Source of the DNA: JACCYX01 sp964610045
GTDB lineage: Bacteria > Chloroflexota > Chloroflexia > Thermomicrobiales > UBA6265
Direction: 5' to 3'
Length of the DNA: 64,000 bases
Assembly (NCBI GenBank): GCA_964610045.1
Contig: CAZSUN010000005.1
Location: forward strand, 21,433-85,432
Part shown: in pieces, positions 8,581 to 17,777 of the stretch
Numbering within the stretch: the stretch's first letter is position 1
Layout of the letters: every line of letters starts with the position of its first letter
The notes under the pieces: generated by a model
What the model was told of the DNA's origin: nothing
Database searches by the model: none
The model's input: only the letters and a program-made list of their open reading frames with translations
Made by a program: the position numbers and the translations under genes

Positions 8581-9327
8581 ATGTCCGGACATTCAAAATG
8601 GTCGACGATCAAGCGCAAGAAGGGCGCGGCTGACGCCAAGCGCGGCCAGCTCTTCACCAAGCTTGCGCGCGAAATAACGGTGGCGGCACGAGCTGGAAGT
8701 CCCGATCCGGACGCGAACGCGCGTTTGAGGATCGCGATCCAGAAAGCGCGGGCCGAGAGCATGCCGAAGGACAACATCGATCGCGCCATTGCCCGGGCGG
8801 TGGGCGATAACTCCGCTGACCAGTACGAAGAGATTTACTACGAGGGCTACGGTCCGGGCGGAACCGCGATCATGATCCTGACCATGACCGATAACCGGAA
8901 CCGGACGGTCGGCGAGTTGCGGGCCGTGCTGACGCGGTCGGGCGGGACGCTCGGTGAGAACGGCAGTGTCGGCTGGATGTTCGATCAGACCGGTGTGGTA
9001 ACGATTCCCCTCAATGGCAAGGATGAAGACGAGCTCGCGATGGCGGCGATTGATGCCGGCGCTGTCGACTACTCGGTCGACGATGGAGTCGTCGAAGTGT
9101 TCACCGAACCGGGAGAACTCCACAAGGTCGCGGAATCGATGGGCAGCGCGGGGTTCGAAGTGGACAACGCCGAACTGATGATGAAGCCGACCACCATGCT
9201 TCAACCTGAACCTGATCAGGCTGTCAAGGCGATTCGACTCCTGGAGAAACTCGAAGACCTCGACGACGTGCAATCGGTCTATTCCAACCTGGACATTTCC
9301 GACGAGGTCCTGGCCCAGGTCAGCTAG
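8581..9327 (+). CDS. yebC: YebC/PmpR family transcription/translation factor
   Basis: 248 residues from ATG 8581 (AGGAG at 8567-8571), the normal family length. The diagnostic start SGHSKWSTIKRKKGAADAKRG is followed by the FTKLAREITVAARAG helix and the EIYYEGYGPGGTAIM segment. The family was first described as DNA-binding regulators; recent work on relatives points to relief of ribosome stalling. It begins the yebC-ruvC-tlyA-larB run; ruvC starts 12 bp downstream, an association also common in other phyla. TATACT at 8522-8527 may be its -10. Confidence 0.95.
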   Translation: MSGHSKWSTIKRKKGAADAKRGQLFTKLAREITVAARAGSPDPDANARLRIAIQKARAESMPKDNIDRAIARAVGDNSADQYEEIYYEGYGPGGTAIMILTMTDNRNRTVGELRAVLTRSGGTLGENGSVGWMFDQTGVVTIPLNGKDEDELAMAAIDAGAVDYSVDDGVVEVFTEPGELHKVAESMGSAGFEVDNAELMMKPTTMLQPEPDQAVKAIRLLEKLEDLDDVQSVYSNLDISDEVLAQVS

Positions 9328-9339
9328 GCGGACCGCGAG

Positions 9340-9867
9340 TTGCCTGGAACCGATCGACAATCCGTAACGCTCGGAATCGACCCCGGAACCGCCATCCTCG
9401 GTTTCGGGGTCATTCGTGGTGATACCGATCCGGTCCTGGTCGATGTTGGCGCGATCGAAACGGATGCGAAAGCGCCGATGCCGGAGCGCCTGCTCATCCT
9501 CCACAAGGAGATCTGTCGCCTCATAGCTGACTTCCACCCGGATGTGGTCGCTGTGGAGCAACTGTTCTTCGCGCGCAACGTTACGACGGCCATCGCCGTT
9601 GGGCAGGCGAGGGGGGTCGTATTGCTGGCAGCCGCGCAGGCCGGAATCGAGGTCGCCGAGTACAGTCCCTCCGAGGTCAAGTTCGCGGTGGCCGGCTATG
9701 GCAAGGCGGAGAAGAAGCAGATGCAGGAAATGGTCAGGATCATCCTGAACCTGGACCATGCGCCCCAGCCCGACGACGCGGCCGATGCCCTGGCCATCGC
9801 GCTCTGTCACGCACAGACGGCGCCTTTTGCGGCTCGGGTCGCCCAAACGAAATCCGGGTGGTCGTAG
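9340..9867 (+). CDS. ruvC: Crossover junction endodeoxyribonuclease RuvC
   Basis: Resolves Holliday junctions by paired nicking. Acidic catalytic residues are recognisable: Asp14 in LGIDPGT, Glu73 in VAVEQLFF, and Asp146/Asp149 in the DDAADALAIA segment. Length 175 residues is typical. The start is TTG at 9340, 12 bp after yebC; there is no better in-frame ATG before the essential first Asp. No ruvA or ruvB is present in the window. Confidence 0.95.
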   Translation: MPGTDRQSVTLGIDPGTAILGFGVIRGDTDPVLVDVGAIETDAKAPMPERLLILHKEICRLIADFHPDVVAVEQLFFARNVTTAIAVGQARGVVLLAAAQAGIEVAEYSPSEVKFAVAGYGKAEKKQMQEMVRIILNLDHAPQPDDAADALAIALCHAQTAPFAARVAQTKSGWS

Positions 9868-9878
9868 AGGTGGCGAAG

Positions 9879-10667
9879 ATGCGGCTCGACCAGCGTGTCG
9901 CTGGTGACGGTTTGGCAGACACCCGCTCGCGGGCACGGGCGATGATCCTGGCTGGAGATGTGCTCGTCAACGGGCAGGCGGAGACACGGGCCGGGCATCC
10001 GGTTGGCGAGTTGGATGCGGTTTCGCTGCGTCAGAAGCCGCGCTTCGTCAGCCGAGGTGGCGAAAAGCTCGACCATGCCCTCGTCGCATTCGGCATCGAT
10101 CCTGATGGGATGGCCACCGCCGACCTGGGAGCGAGCACGGGCGGATTTTCGGATTGCCTGCTCCAACGCGGCGCGGCGCGAATCTACGCGGTTGATGTTG
10201 GGCACGGACAGCTCGACCTCAAGGTCCGCAACGATCCGCGGGTGGTGGTGATGGAGAAGACGAACGCCCGCTATCTTGAATCGTTGCCGGAGCCAGTCGA
10301 TCTGGTCGTGATCGATGTGTCCTTTATCTCCCTGGACCTGATCTTCCCGGTCGTGGCGCGGCTGTTGAGTGACGACGGCATCTGCGTGCCGCTGATCAAA
10401 CCGCAGTTCGAAGCGGGACGTGACGAGATCGGGAAGGGCGGTGTCGTGCGCGATCCCGCGATTCACCGCCGGGTTCTCGAACGAACCCTCGAATCGGCCA
10501 TCCGCAACGACCTCGGGCCGGTGGGCGTGGTTGCGTCTCCACTCCAGGGGCCTGCCGGCAACATCGAGTTCCTGGCGCACCTCCTGCGTGGAGCCGAACC
10601 CGGACCAACTGGTGCATTGATCGACAGCGCTCTCGCCGAAGCGTCCCGTTTTGGAGCAAGTGAATGA
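9879..10667 (+). CDS. tlyA: TlyA family rRNA 2'-O-methyltransferase
   Basis: 262 residues. The ATG at 9879 was chosen over GTG 9858 because family members begin MRLD, and AGAGGTGG lies just upstream. An S4-like RNA-binding domain occupies residues 1-60 (ARAMILAGDVLVNGQ) and a FtsJ-like methyltransferase domain follows, with the SAM motif ADLGASTGGFSDCLLQ, the conserved VVIDVSFISL and IKPQFEAGRDEIGKGGVVRD. Known members methylate cytidines in 16S and 23S rRNA. It overlaps the next gene by ATGA, implying translational coupling. Confidence 0.92.
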   Translation: MRLDQRVAGDGLADTRSRARAMILAGDVLVNGQAETRAGHPVGELDAVSLRQKPRFVSRGGEKLDHALVAFGIDPDGMATADLGASTGGFSDCLLQRGAARIYAVDVGHGQLDLKVRNDPRVVVMEKTNARYLESLPEPVDLVVIDVSFISLDLIFPVVARLLSDDGICVPLIKPQFEAGRDEIGKGGVVRDPAIHRRVLERTLESAIRNDLGPVGVVASPLQGPAGNIEFLAHLLRGAEPGPTGALIDSALAEASRFGASE

Positions 10668-11422
10668 TCCGCGATCCGTTCGACGCCGTCCGCCGTGCCC
10701 TTGCCGCACCACCGGAGGATCCGTCCGAACCGGTGCCGGCGCTCCGTCTCGATCCCGGGCGGCGGGAGCGAACCGGCATCCCGGAAGTGGTGCTGGCGGA
10801 GCGGAAGACCACCGAGGAGGTTGCGATTTCGCTGTCTCGCCTTGCAGAAGCACAGGGACGGGCGATTGCGAGCCGGGTCACGCCAGATCAAGCAACGGTC
10901 CTCCCGAGATTGCTGGCGGCAGATCTGGGCGTCAGTGTTGATGAGGTGGCCCGAACTGCGGTGGCGTGGGTGCCAGGCCAGGAAGAGGCAGCACGAACAG
11001 GCGGGCGGGTTGCCATCATCAGCGCTGGTGCGTCGGACCGGCCGATTGCCCGCGAGGCCACGATTATGGCGGTCGAGATGGGCTGCGATGTGGTCACGGT
11101 CGCCGATGTCGGAGTGGCAGGGTTGCACCGGCTGGTGCGGCCGTTGGAGCGGATCGCCGAGTTCGATCCGCACTCGGTGATCGTTGCCGCGGGAATGGAT
11201 GGCGCACTGCCGTCGGTGGTGGCGGGTCTCGTGCCATACCCGGTGATCGGGCTGCCCGTGAGCGTTGGCTACGGCTATGGTGGCGACGGCACCGGGGCGC
11301 TGATGAGCATGTTGCAGTCGTGCGCGCCGGGGCTGGCGGTCGTGAATATCGACAACGGGATCGGCGCTGGAGCAATGGCTGCGCTGATCGCCAATCGCGC
11401 ATCGGCGGGTATCACGATCTGA
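10664..11422 (+). CDS. larB: Pyridinium-3,5-biscarboxylate mononucleotide synthase LarB
   Basis: 252 residues, starting at ATG 10664 inside the tlyA stop (ATGA). The C-terminal two thirds carry the PurE-like fold hallmarks of LarB: VAIISAGASDRPIAREA, DVGVAGLHRL, VIVAAGMDGALPSVVAGL and PVSVGYGYGG. LarB carboxylates and hydrolyses nicotinic acid adenine dinucleotide in the first step of the nickel-pincer nucleotide cofactor used by lactate racemase and related enzymes. No larC, larE or larA is in the window, so the rest of the pathway must be elsewhere. Its 3' end overlaps the convergent vapC remnant by 11 bp. Confidence 0.93.
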   Translation: MIRDPFDAVRRALAAPPEDPSEPVPALRLDPGRRERTGIPEVVLAERKTTEEVAISLSRLAEAQGRAIASRVTPDQATVLPRLLAADLGVSVDEVARTAVAWVPGQEEAARTGGRVAIISAGASDRPIAREATIMAVEMGCDVVTVADVGVAGLHRLVRPLERIAEFDPHSVIVAAGMDGALPSVVAGLVPYPVIGLPVSVGYGYGGDGTGALMSMLQSCAPGLAVVNIDNGIGAGAMAALIANRASAGITI

Positions 11423-11827
11423 CGAGGCCCTGCCAGGAAACCGCCTGGGGGGCATCCGTTTGGGCGAAGTCGTTCCCGGTGAAGAGCAGTGGCTCGTTCT
11501 GCTCGGTCGCAAGAGCGTAGCCGAAACAATCGCCGAAGTTCAGTTGGGCGGGATGCCCACGACCCTTGCCGAGCTGGTGGTATGCACTTCGAGTAATTCG
11601 TGCCTGCGAATCCGTCACTGGCACAATCTCGATGGCATACCGTTGCCGCAGGTCTTCAAAGACCGCGTCGGCCAGCTGATCCTGCTTCCTCCCGATTGCC
11701 ACGAAATTTCGACCAGGATCCCGGCCGACATCGGGTTTGCAGCGTGGGTTTCGAGCGCGACAAGGCAATCACTTGCTGCGGGTTCTTTCCGAAGGAGGGC
11801 GATGACCGAAGAGGTATCAACAATCAC
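11412..11827 (-). pseudogene. VapC-type PIN-domain toxin, frameshifted
   Basis: The frame starting at GTG 11827 encodes a good PIN N-terminus (VIVDTSSVIALL, then MSAGILVEISW). Near 11695-11705 the similarity moves to another frame, which continues with VAIGRKQDQLADAVF, then IEIVPVTDSQAR, HPAQLNFGDCFGYALA and EPLLFTGNDF to a stop at 11412. Joined, the parts give a complete VapC of about 138 residues with the acidic residues in VDTS, LVE and NFGD. The GTG overlaps the antitoxin stop as GTGA. Either the toxin was inactivated by an indel or there is a sequencing or assembly error. Confidence 0.8.
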
Positions 11828-12084
11828 CTGGGAAGTCCGGACTCGTCGTAGAGTTCGTCGGTCGGATCGTGACTCAGCCATTCCGGATCGGACGACTCAC
11901 GTATTCTTCTCTCAAGGTCAAGGAAACACTGAACCCGCTCCTCGTTGATCGGCGGCTCATGCCGGCTGTCCAGTTCCTTGCGTGCAAGGTCGATGACTAC
12001 CGTCGTCATGGTCTTGCCGTCTCGCTCGGCGAGTTCCTTGACCAGGCGATATGCTTCTTCGCTCTCGATCGTCAATGTGGGCAT
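11824..12084 (-). CDS. VapB-type antitoxin (Rv0623-like)
   Basis: 86 residues from ATG 12084 with an excellent GGAGG six bases upstream. The N-terminus (TLTIESEEAYRLVKELAERDGKTMTTVVIDL) matches the ribbon-helix-helix PSK/Rv0623-type antitoxins; the acidic, Trp-containing tail is the likely toxin-binding part. It would repress its own operon and neutralise VapC. Its partner immediately downstream is frameshifted, so the antitoxin may now be an orphan. Confidence 0.85.
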   Translation of the reverse strand: MPTLTIESEEAYRLVKELAERDGKTMTTVVIDLARKELDSRHEPPINEERVQCFLDLERRIRESSDPEWLSHDPTDELYDESGLPR

Positions 12085-12290
12085 GCCGACCTCCTGTTCG
12101 CCTTGATTGCCTGGCGGCCTGTTGTGCCCACTCTTGTCACCGCGGGATCGAAGGGTCGTGACTGCCAGGGAGGCGAGGATCCGACCGATGCGCGATCATG
12201 TTGGGGGACGTGGCATCGCACGGTGTTCCGGAAGCTGGTCAGCTGTAACGTCGCAGCGCGTTGTTCTCTCGACAAACCAAAGGACTCTAT

Positions 12291-13958
12291 GTGTTCAAAG
12301 ATGGCGTCTCTGTTGAGTCGGTGTCACACGATGCGTTCGGCCAGATCGAACGCGTCACGGAAGTGATGATCCAGCAGAGTGTGGCGACCGGGGTTGCGAT
12401 CGCGATAGGTGACCGGATTGGCGGGATCGACGTTCGCTCGGTCGGGATGGCCGACGTGGAGGCGGGATTGCCGGTCACCCTCGGGACCGCGTTCGAGTTC
12501 GGCTCGATCGGAAAGTCGTTCACTGCCTGCATCTGGATGCAACTGGCGGCCGAGGGTCTCGTCGATCTCCATGCCCCGTTCACCGACTATCTGCCGTGGT
12601 TCCAGGTACAATCCGCGTTTCGCCCGATCACCGTCCACGACCTGCTCACTCACACCGCCGGTATCGTGGGGGGCACCGACCAGGGCATCGATGGCAGGTA
12701 CGAGGTCTGGTGCCTGAGACAGACGTCCACCTTCGCCGCAGCCGGTCAACACTTCGTGTATTCCAACGCCGGGTACAAGGCCCTGGGACTGGCGTTGGCG
12801 ACGATCCTCGGCAGACCGTACGGGGACATCGTGCGGGAACGGATTTTCGAGCCACTCGGGATGTCTCAATCGTTCGAGGCGGTGACATCGGCCATACGGC
12901 CGTACCTGGCAGCCGGCTATGCGCCCCGGTACGACGACCGGCCCTGGCAACCTGAACATGGGCGGGTTCGCGCCACCTGGCTGGAAACCGACACGGGTGA
13001 CGGCTGTCTTTCGGCAACCGCAACCGAGCTGACTTGCTACGCGCAGATGCTGCTGGCCGCGGCCCAGGGTGAATCGACGCCCGTGCTCGATGCCGCGCAG
13101 CTGGCGACCATGCTCGACCCGCACGACGGTGAGTCGCCGGTTCCCGGATATGGCTACGGGTTGGAACGCATCGATAATCCGTTCGATGCGCACTGGTTCG
13201 GCCACTCGGGCGGGATGGTTGGCTATACCTCGCACATGATTGTGGACGCCACCAACGGTCTGACCGCGGTTGTACTCGCCAATGGAAGTTTCGATCCGGG
13301 TGAGCTGGCACGCTACGCGCTTGGCACGGTCGTCGCGTCCAGGACGGGCGCGACACTTCCCACTCCACCGGATCCGGACGAGCGGAATCGGGTGGACAAC
13401 GCCCATGACTACACCGGCACCTGGGAATCGGCGACAGGGTCGATCGAGATCGTCGCCGGGAATGATGGCATCTCACTTCTCGCTGATGGAGGGTCGTTCG
13501 CACTGTGCCGGCATCGTCTTCCTGACGCCTTCCTGGTGGCTGATCCAGCATGGGATCTTTACCCGGTGGAGTTCGTGCGGGAGTTTGGTTCTCTGGCTGC
13601 GCCCAGCGCCATCCAGCCTGTCGTCAAAATGCACCACGGTGAACGGACCTGGACCAGACCGGGTGCAGAGACGACGGCGACGGAAATCTCCCCGTTGCTG
13701 GCTGCCTGCACCGGTCACTACCGGTCGTACAACCCGTGGTCATCGAACTTCCGCGTCGTGATGCGGGACGGACGGTTGACCCTGCTGACGGCCCACGGCC
13801 ACGCATGCGAGCTGGTGCCCGATGGCACGGGATACCGCTACGGACACGCCGGCGATCCGCCAACTGACTGGTTGGAATTCGATGCGATTGTCGACGGCAA
13901 GGCGCTCATGGCCCGCTCTGCGGAAGGAGAGGTGTTCGCCCGGTTTTTCACCCCGTAG
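12291..13958 (+). CDS. Serine hydrolase, class C beta-lactamase/PBP-like family
   Basis: 555 residues from GTG 12291 (AAAGGA upstream); the frame also reaches back to TTG 12261. The catalytic S-x-x-K is SIGK at residues 72-75, Y-S-N lies at residues 157-159, and GHSGG near residue 305 supplies the third motif, defining the serine beta-lactamase/DD-peptidase fold. About 200 C-terminal residues after the catalytic domain form beta-rich accessory regions seen in many such hydrolases. No signal peptide or lipobox is evident, so an esterase or peptidase role in the cytoplasm is as likely as a wall role. Confidence 0.85.
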   Translation: MFKDGVSVESVSHDAFGQIERVTEVMIQQSVATGVAIAIGDRIGGIDVRSVGMADVEAGLPVTLGTAFEFGSIGKSFTACIWMQLAAEGLVDLHAPFTDYLPWFQVQSAFRPITVHDLLTHTAGIVGGTDQGIDGRYEVWCLRQTSTFAAAGQHFVYSNAGYKALGLALATILGRPYGDIVRERIFEPLGMSQSFEAVTSAIRPYLAAGYAPRYDDRPWQPEHGRVRATWLETDTGDGCLSATATELTCYAQMLLAAAQGESTPVLDAAQLATMLDPHDGESPVPGYGYGLERIDNPFDAHWFGHSGGMVGYTSHMIVDATNGLTAVVLANGSFDPGELARYALGTVVASRTGATLPTPPDPDERNRVDNAHDYTGTWESATGSIEIVAGNDGISLLADGGSFALCRHRLPDAFLVADPAWDLYPVEFVREFGSLAAPSAIQPVVKMHHGERTWTRPGAETTATEISPLLAACTGHYRSYNPWSSNFRVVMRDGRLTLLTAHGHACELVPDGTGYRYGHAGDPPTDWLEFDAIVDGKALMARSAEGEVFARFFTP

Positions 13959-13966
13959 TGTCAAGA

Positions 13967-14000
13967 ACGATACACCGGACTCTTCTTGTCCGGGTGTCGT
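13967..14000 (+). terminator. Hairpin after the serine hydrolase gene
   Basis: ACACCGGAC (13972-13980) pairs with GTCCGGGTGT (13988-13997) with one bulge, extended by ACGA/CGT. No T-run follows, so termination would be weak. Confidence 0.4.
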
Positions 14001-14249
14001 GCGCAACACGCAATTGTTGCGTTCAGGCGATGGGCTTTGCCTGGGTGGTGAGAACGGCCTGCATTTGCTGCATTTCCTCCCGGAGGTGGCGAGATCGTAA
14101 CGGGTTGGAGGCGGGTTGCCGCACCCAGGAGAACGCAGGGAAGGCGTGAAGGTGCGCCAAGGGACACGAGGAAAGAGAAAATAGGAAACAGAATATAGGA
14201 ATGACGAGGTCGTGGGCTGTGCCTTGCAGTGAGCTGTCGTGATGAGGGA

Positions 14250-15218
14250 TCAGCCGGAGTTGGTGTCGATGGCGCCGAGCAGTACTGCCGCTGCCTCGTG
14301 AGGGGTGATCCTGCGATGAGCGATGGCTTCCACCAGATCGGCGAAGCGGTCGCCTCTCGTCTGGATGGAGAGGCTCACCATCAGGTCGTGCCGGACGCGA
14401 TCGGCGAGTTGGGTGGCCGCGATCCGGCGAAGGCGCAGCTCCAGTTCACCGGAGGCGGTGAGCCAGGTGCGGTGCCGGCCGATGGCGTCGACGAGTTCCT
14501 CGATGCCCTCGCCGGTAACGATGCTCGTCTTGATTACTGGAGGCTCCCAGCCGCCTCCGGCCACCGGTTCCACCGCAAGCGTGCGCAGTCGGCGCAGGTC
14601 GCGGGCGAGGTCGTTGGCTTCCGGCCGGTCTGCCTTCGTCACCACAATCAGGTCGCCGATCTCGAGTGATCCGGCCTTCAGGGTCTGGATGCCGTCGCCG
14701 AGACCCGGTACCTGCACCAGCACGGTGGTGTGGGCAAGCTGGGCGATGGCGACCTCGTCCTGCCCCGTGCCAACGGTTTCGATGAAGATCGGGTTGTAGC
14801 CGGCAGCATCGAACACGGTTGCCGCAGCGAGTGTGTTCTGCGCGAGACCGCCGCCGTAGCGACGCGATGCCATGCTCCGGATGAAGACGCCCGGATCGTC
14901 GTGCCATTCGAGCATCCGGATCCGGTCGCCCAGGGCTGCGCCGCCAGTCAGCGGGCTGGACGGGTCGATCGCCAGCACGGCAACGCTGTCGCCACGAGCA
15001 CGGCAGGCGCGTATCAACTCGTTGACGAGCGACGACTTGCCGCCGCCCGGCGGACCGGTGATGCCGACGAGGTGCGCCTTGCCCGACAGCGGCAGGAGCT
15101 TCTCCAGACCGGCGCGGCCAACATCATCGTCGTTCTCCACCCGCGTGAGCAGGCGAGCGAGCGCACCGATGTCACCTTCGAGGATGCGGGAGACGAGACC
15201 GGGGGATGGAGGCGGCAT
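14250..15218 (-). CDS. meaB: Methylmalonyl-CoA mutase-associated GTPase MeaB
   Basis: 322 residues. A G3E GTPase with Walker A GPPGGGKSSL near residue 56, the DPSSPLTGGAALGDRIRM segment, ETVGTGQDE and the base-specificity motif VVTKAD. MeaB/ArgK chaperones protect B12-dependent acyl-CoA mutases and gate cofactor loading. The upstream gene (3 bp away) encodes a B12-binding mutase subunit, so the partner is clear from context. The large catalytic mutase subunit is not in the window. Confidence 0.95.
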   Translation of the reverse strand: MPPPSPGLVSRILEGDIGALARLLTRVENDDDVGRAGLEKLLPLSGKAHLVGITGPPGGGKSSLVNELIRACRARGDSVAVLAIDPSSPLTGGAALGDRIRMLEWHDDPGVFIRSMASRRYGGGLAQNTLAAATVFDAAGYNPIFIETVGTGQDEVAIAQLAHTTVLVQVPGLGDGIQTLKAGSLEIGDLIVVTKADRPEANDLARDLRRLRTLAVEPVAGGGWEPPVIKTSIVTGEGIEELVDAIGRHRTWLTASGELELRLRRIAATQLADRVRHDLMVSLSIQTRGDRFADLVEAIAHRRITPHEAAAVLLGAIDTNSG

Positions 15219-15221
15219 CGA

Positions 15222-15650
15222 TCAGGCGGTGTCGACGCGGACGGGCGCGTTGGCCTGGACGAAGGCGATGATGTCGTGCAGGTTGGTGCCGGGACCAAAC
15301 ACGGCGGCGACGCCGAGATCGCGCACCAGCGGGATGTCGTCTTCGGGGATCGTGCCTCCGGCCACCACAAGCACATCGTCGCGTCCTACCCGTCGCAGTT
15401 CGTCCATGATCGCCGGGAACAGCGTCATATGGGCCCCGGAGAGGATGCTGAGACCAACGACATCGACATCTTCCTGCACGGCGGCATTTGCGATCATCTG
15501 TGGCGTCTGGAAGAGCCCGGTATAGATCACTTCCATCCCGGCATCGCGAAACGCCCGGACCAATACCTTGGCGCCGCGATCGTGACCATCGAGACCTGGC
15601 TTGGCGACGAGGATGCGAATCGGCCGATCTGCCATGTGAGATTCGATCAT
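15222..15650 (-). CDS. Cobalamin-binding subunit of an acyl-CoA mutase
   Basis: 142 residues from ATG 15650; ATG 15662 and 15635 are possible alternatives. The B12-binding motif is present: D-G-H-D-R-G (DxHxxG with the axial His ligand), LSILSGAH and VVAGGTIPEDD. The sequence matches the C-terminal domain or small subunit of methylmalonyl-CoA or isobutyryl-CoA-type mutases. It sits between a 3-hydroxyacyl-CoA dehydrogenase and meaB, suggesting a propionate or branched-acyl degradation unit. The catalytic alpha subunit must be encoded elsewhere. Confidence 0.9.
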   Translation of the reverse strand: MIESHMADRPIRILVAKPGLDGHDRGAKVLVRAFRDAGMEVIYTGLFQTPQMIANAAVQEDVDVVGLSILSGAHMTLFPAIMDELRRVGRDDVLVVAGGTIPEDDIPLVRDLGVAAVFGPGTNLHDIIAFVQANAPVRVDTA

Positions 15651-15654
15651 GGCG

Positions 15655-16527
15655 TTATGCACTTTCCGTGTAGTGGTGGAATCCCTGGCCCGACTTCCGG
15701 CCGAGCAGGCCGGCCGCGACCATTCGCCTCAGCAATGGGGCCGGCCGGTACTTGTCGTCACCGAGATCGTGGTGCAGGACTTCCATGATGTGGAGACAAA
15801 CGTCGAGACCGATCAGGTCGGCCAGCGCCAATGGTCCCATCGGGTGGGCCGCGCCGAGTTTCATGGCGGCATCGATATCGCCAGCGGTGGCAACACCCTC
15901 GTCCAGGAGAACAATCGCCTCGTTTACCATCGGCACCAGGATACGGTTCGTGACAAAGCCCGGGGTGTCCCGCGCATCGATCGGTGTCTTGCCCATGCGG
16001 ACGGCGACAGACCTGATCGTCTCGACTGTTGCATCCGAGGACTGGATGGCGCGAACGACCTCGACGAGCGCCAGCACAGGGACCGGATTGAAGAAGTGCA
16101 TGCCGGCGACGCGGCCCGGTTCCGGGACGGCGGCGGCAATGGCCGAAATCGATATCGACGATGTATTGCTGGCGATCAGGGTGTCCGGCGTGACTTCGTT
16201 CGCGATCTGGCGAAACACCTCCCGCTTCGTTTCGAGCGATTCGGTGACCGCTTCGATCACGAGGGCGCATCCGGCGACATGCGCGAATGATGTCGATCCC
16301 TCGACGCGGGAAAGGATGGCATCTCGCTCGGGACGGTCGACCCGACCCTTGTCAACCTGCCGGTCGAGGTTCGCCGCAATCGTTGCCAGCCCGCGATCGA
16401 GCCACGGTTCCGCCTGGTCGACGAGCCTCACATCGAATCCCGATTGAGCCGCGACCTGGGCGATCCCAGCGCCCATAGTGCCCGCGCCAATCACACCGAT
16501 TGTCGAAATCCGGTCAGTCACGGCCAA
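15655..16527 (-). CDS. 3-hydroxybutyryl-CoA dehydrogenase family protein
   Basis: 290 residues with start TTG 16527 (AGGCGG upstream; GTG 16521 is an alternative). NAD-binding GAGTMGAGIAQVAA lies near the N-terminus, followed by IEAVTES, ASNTSSISI and the catalytic HFFNPVPV segment; the C-terminal 3HCDH domain has GFVTNRILVP and HPMGPLALADLIGLD. It oxidises 3-hydroxyacyl-CoA with NAD. The next gene starts 4 bp downstream. Paired with the mutase subunit and MeaB it probably works in short-chain acyl-CoA turnover. Confidence 0.92.
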   Translation of the reverse strand: MAVTDRISTIGVIGAGTMGAGIAQVAAQSGFDVRLVDQAEPWLDRGLATIAANLDRQVDKGRVDRPERDAILSRVEGSTSFAHVAGCALVIEAVTESLETKREVFRQIANEVTPDTLIASNTSSISISAIAAAVPEPGRVAGMHFFNPVPVLALVEVVRAIQSSDATVETIRSVAVRMGKTPIDARDTPGFVTNRILVPMVNEAIVLLDEGVATAGDIDAAMKLGAAHPMGPLALADLIGLDVCLHIMEVLHHDLGDDKYRPAPLLRRMVAAGLLGRKSGQGFHHYTESA

Positions 16528-16613
16528 TCACACCGCCTGGAAGGGCTGAACGAAGTCAGCAGTATACGTGGGACAGCCACCTGGTCGACATCCACTCCCA
16601 TCCGATGACTCCA

Positions 16614-17777
16614 TCACCGCCGGTGGAAGGCGAGACGTCGATGGTGGAGACGGATGCTCTGGAGAATGCCGACCATGATCAGGCTGGACCAGAGGGATGA
16701 GATTCCGGCACTGACGAACGGGAGGTTGATTCCGGCTACCGGCATCACGCCGAGGTTCATGCCAATGTTCAGGAACGCCTGGAAGAAGAACGTGCCGACG
16801 ATACAGACGGCCAGGCATTGGCCAAAGTGATCGCGCGAAATCTCGGCAACGAGCAGACCGCGCCAGAGGAAGATCATCAGGGCGAGGAAAAGAGCGATCA
16901 TCCCGAGAAAACCGAACATGCCGCTGGCGTGCGCGAAGATGAAGTCCGATTCCCGCACGTTGAGGAGGTTCATCTGGCTTTGGGTGCCACCCTGGAGCCC
17001 GGCGCCAAACATTCCGCCGGCGCCGATGCTGATCCGGCCCTGGATCGGTTGGTACCCGCAGGTCAGGGCATATTCTTCGGGGCGGAATGAGCAGATCAGG
17101 CGCTCTTTCTGGTAGCCAACGAGCACGAACTGCCAGGCAAACCAGATCGCGATCGGCAACATGAGGATCGTGGTGACGAGATAGAGCGGGCGCGTGCGGG
17201 CCACGAGCAGCGAGGCTCCCCAGAACGCGACATAAACCATTGCCTGGCCAAGATCGGGACCGAGCAGGACGATGAAGGTGGGGAAGGCGACGATCATGCC
17301 CGCGATGATGAAGTTGCCAAATTCCTTCATGGCATCGCCACGCGAGGAGATGAAGGCGCACAGGGCGATGATGGTCGTGACCTTGGTGAATTCCGATGGC
17401 TGGAGTGTGGTGAATCCGAGGTTGATCCAATTGCGGGCGCCAGTGCCTTCGATCGCAACGCCGAGCGGACTGAGCACGGCCAACAGGCCGAGAATCCCGA
17501 GCGAGTAGAGCACCCAGGCCGCGGATTCGAAATACCGATAGTCGATCGAGGCGACGATGAACATCACCAGGAGCCCAATCGCTCCATAGAGCAGCTGGCG
17601 GCTCCCGAGATTGTCCGAAAGGATGCTCGGCAATCCAACCGCGCTCCAGACCGTGACCGTGCCGAAGGCCATCAGCACGAGCATGGTCGCAAGCAGCATG
17701 AAGTCAAGGTCGCGCCACCGTTCGTTGGTGGCTGCCTGGACGTGGTAGCTGGAGCGGTGGTTTCGGGCCAGAAGCAT
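16614..17777 (-). CDS. rodA: FtsW/RodA/SpoVE family peptidoglycan polymerase, RodA-like
   Basis: 387 residues from ATG 17777; the frame extends to 17846. About ten hydrophobic segments are visible. The family core is seen in GTGARNWINLGFTTLQPSEFTK, LLGPDLGQAMVY, GAGLQGGTQSQMNLL and the C-terminal GVMPVAGINLPFVSAGISSLW. SEDS proteins polymerise glycan strands with a partner class B PBP, which is not adjacent. The WRDLDFMLL start favours RodA over FtsW. It lies 86 bp upstream of the 3-hydroxyacyl-CoA dehydrogenase gene, perhaps on the same transcript. Confidence 0.9.
   Translation of the reverse strand: MLLARNHRSSYHVQAATNERWRDLDFMLLATMLVLMAFGTVTVWSAVGLPSILSDNLGSRQLLYGAIGLLVMFIVASIDYRYFESAAWVLYSLGILGLLAVLSPLGVAIEGTGARNWINLGFTTLQPSEFTKVTTIIALCAFISSRGDAMKEFGNFIIAGMIVAFPTFIVLLGPDLGQAMVYVAFWGASLLVARTRPLYLVTTILMLPIAIWFAWQFVLVGYQKERLICSFRPEEYALTCGYQPIQGRISIGAGGMFGAGLQGGTQSQMNLLNVRESDFIFAHASGMFGFLGMIALFLALMIFLWRGLLVAEISRDHFGQCLAVCIVGTFFFQAFLNIGMNLGVMPVAGINLPFVSAGISSLWSSLIMVGILQSIRLHHRRLAFHRR

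Noticed and set aside
8593..9936. 447-codon minus-strand ORF over yebC-ruvC
   Set aside because: It covers two unmistakable conserved genes on the plus strand and shows no family similarity.
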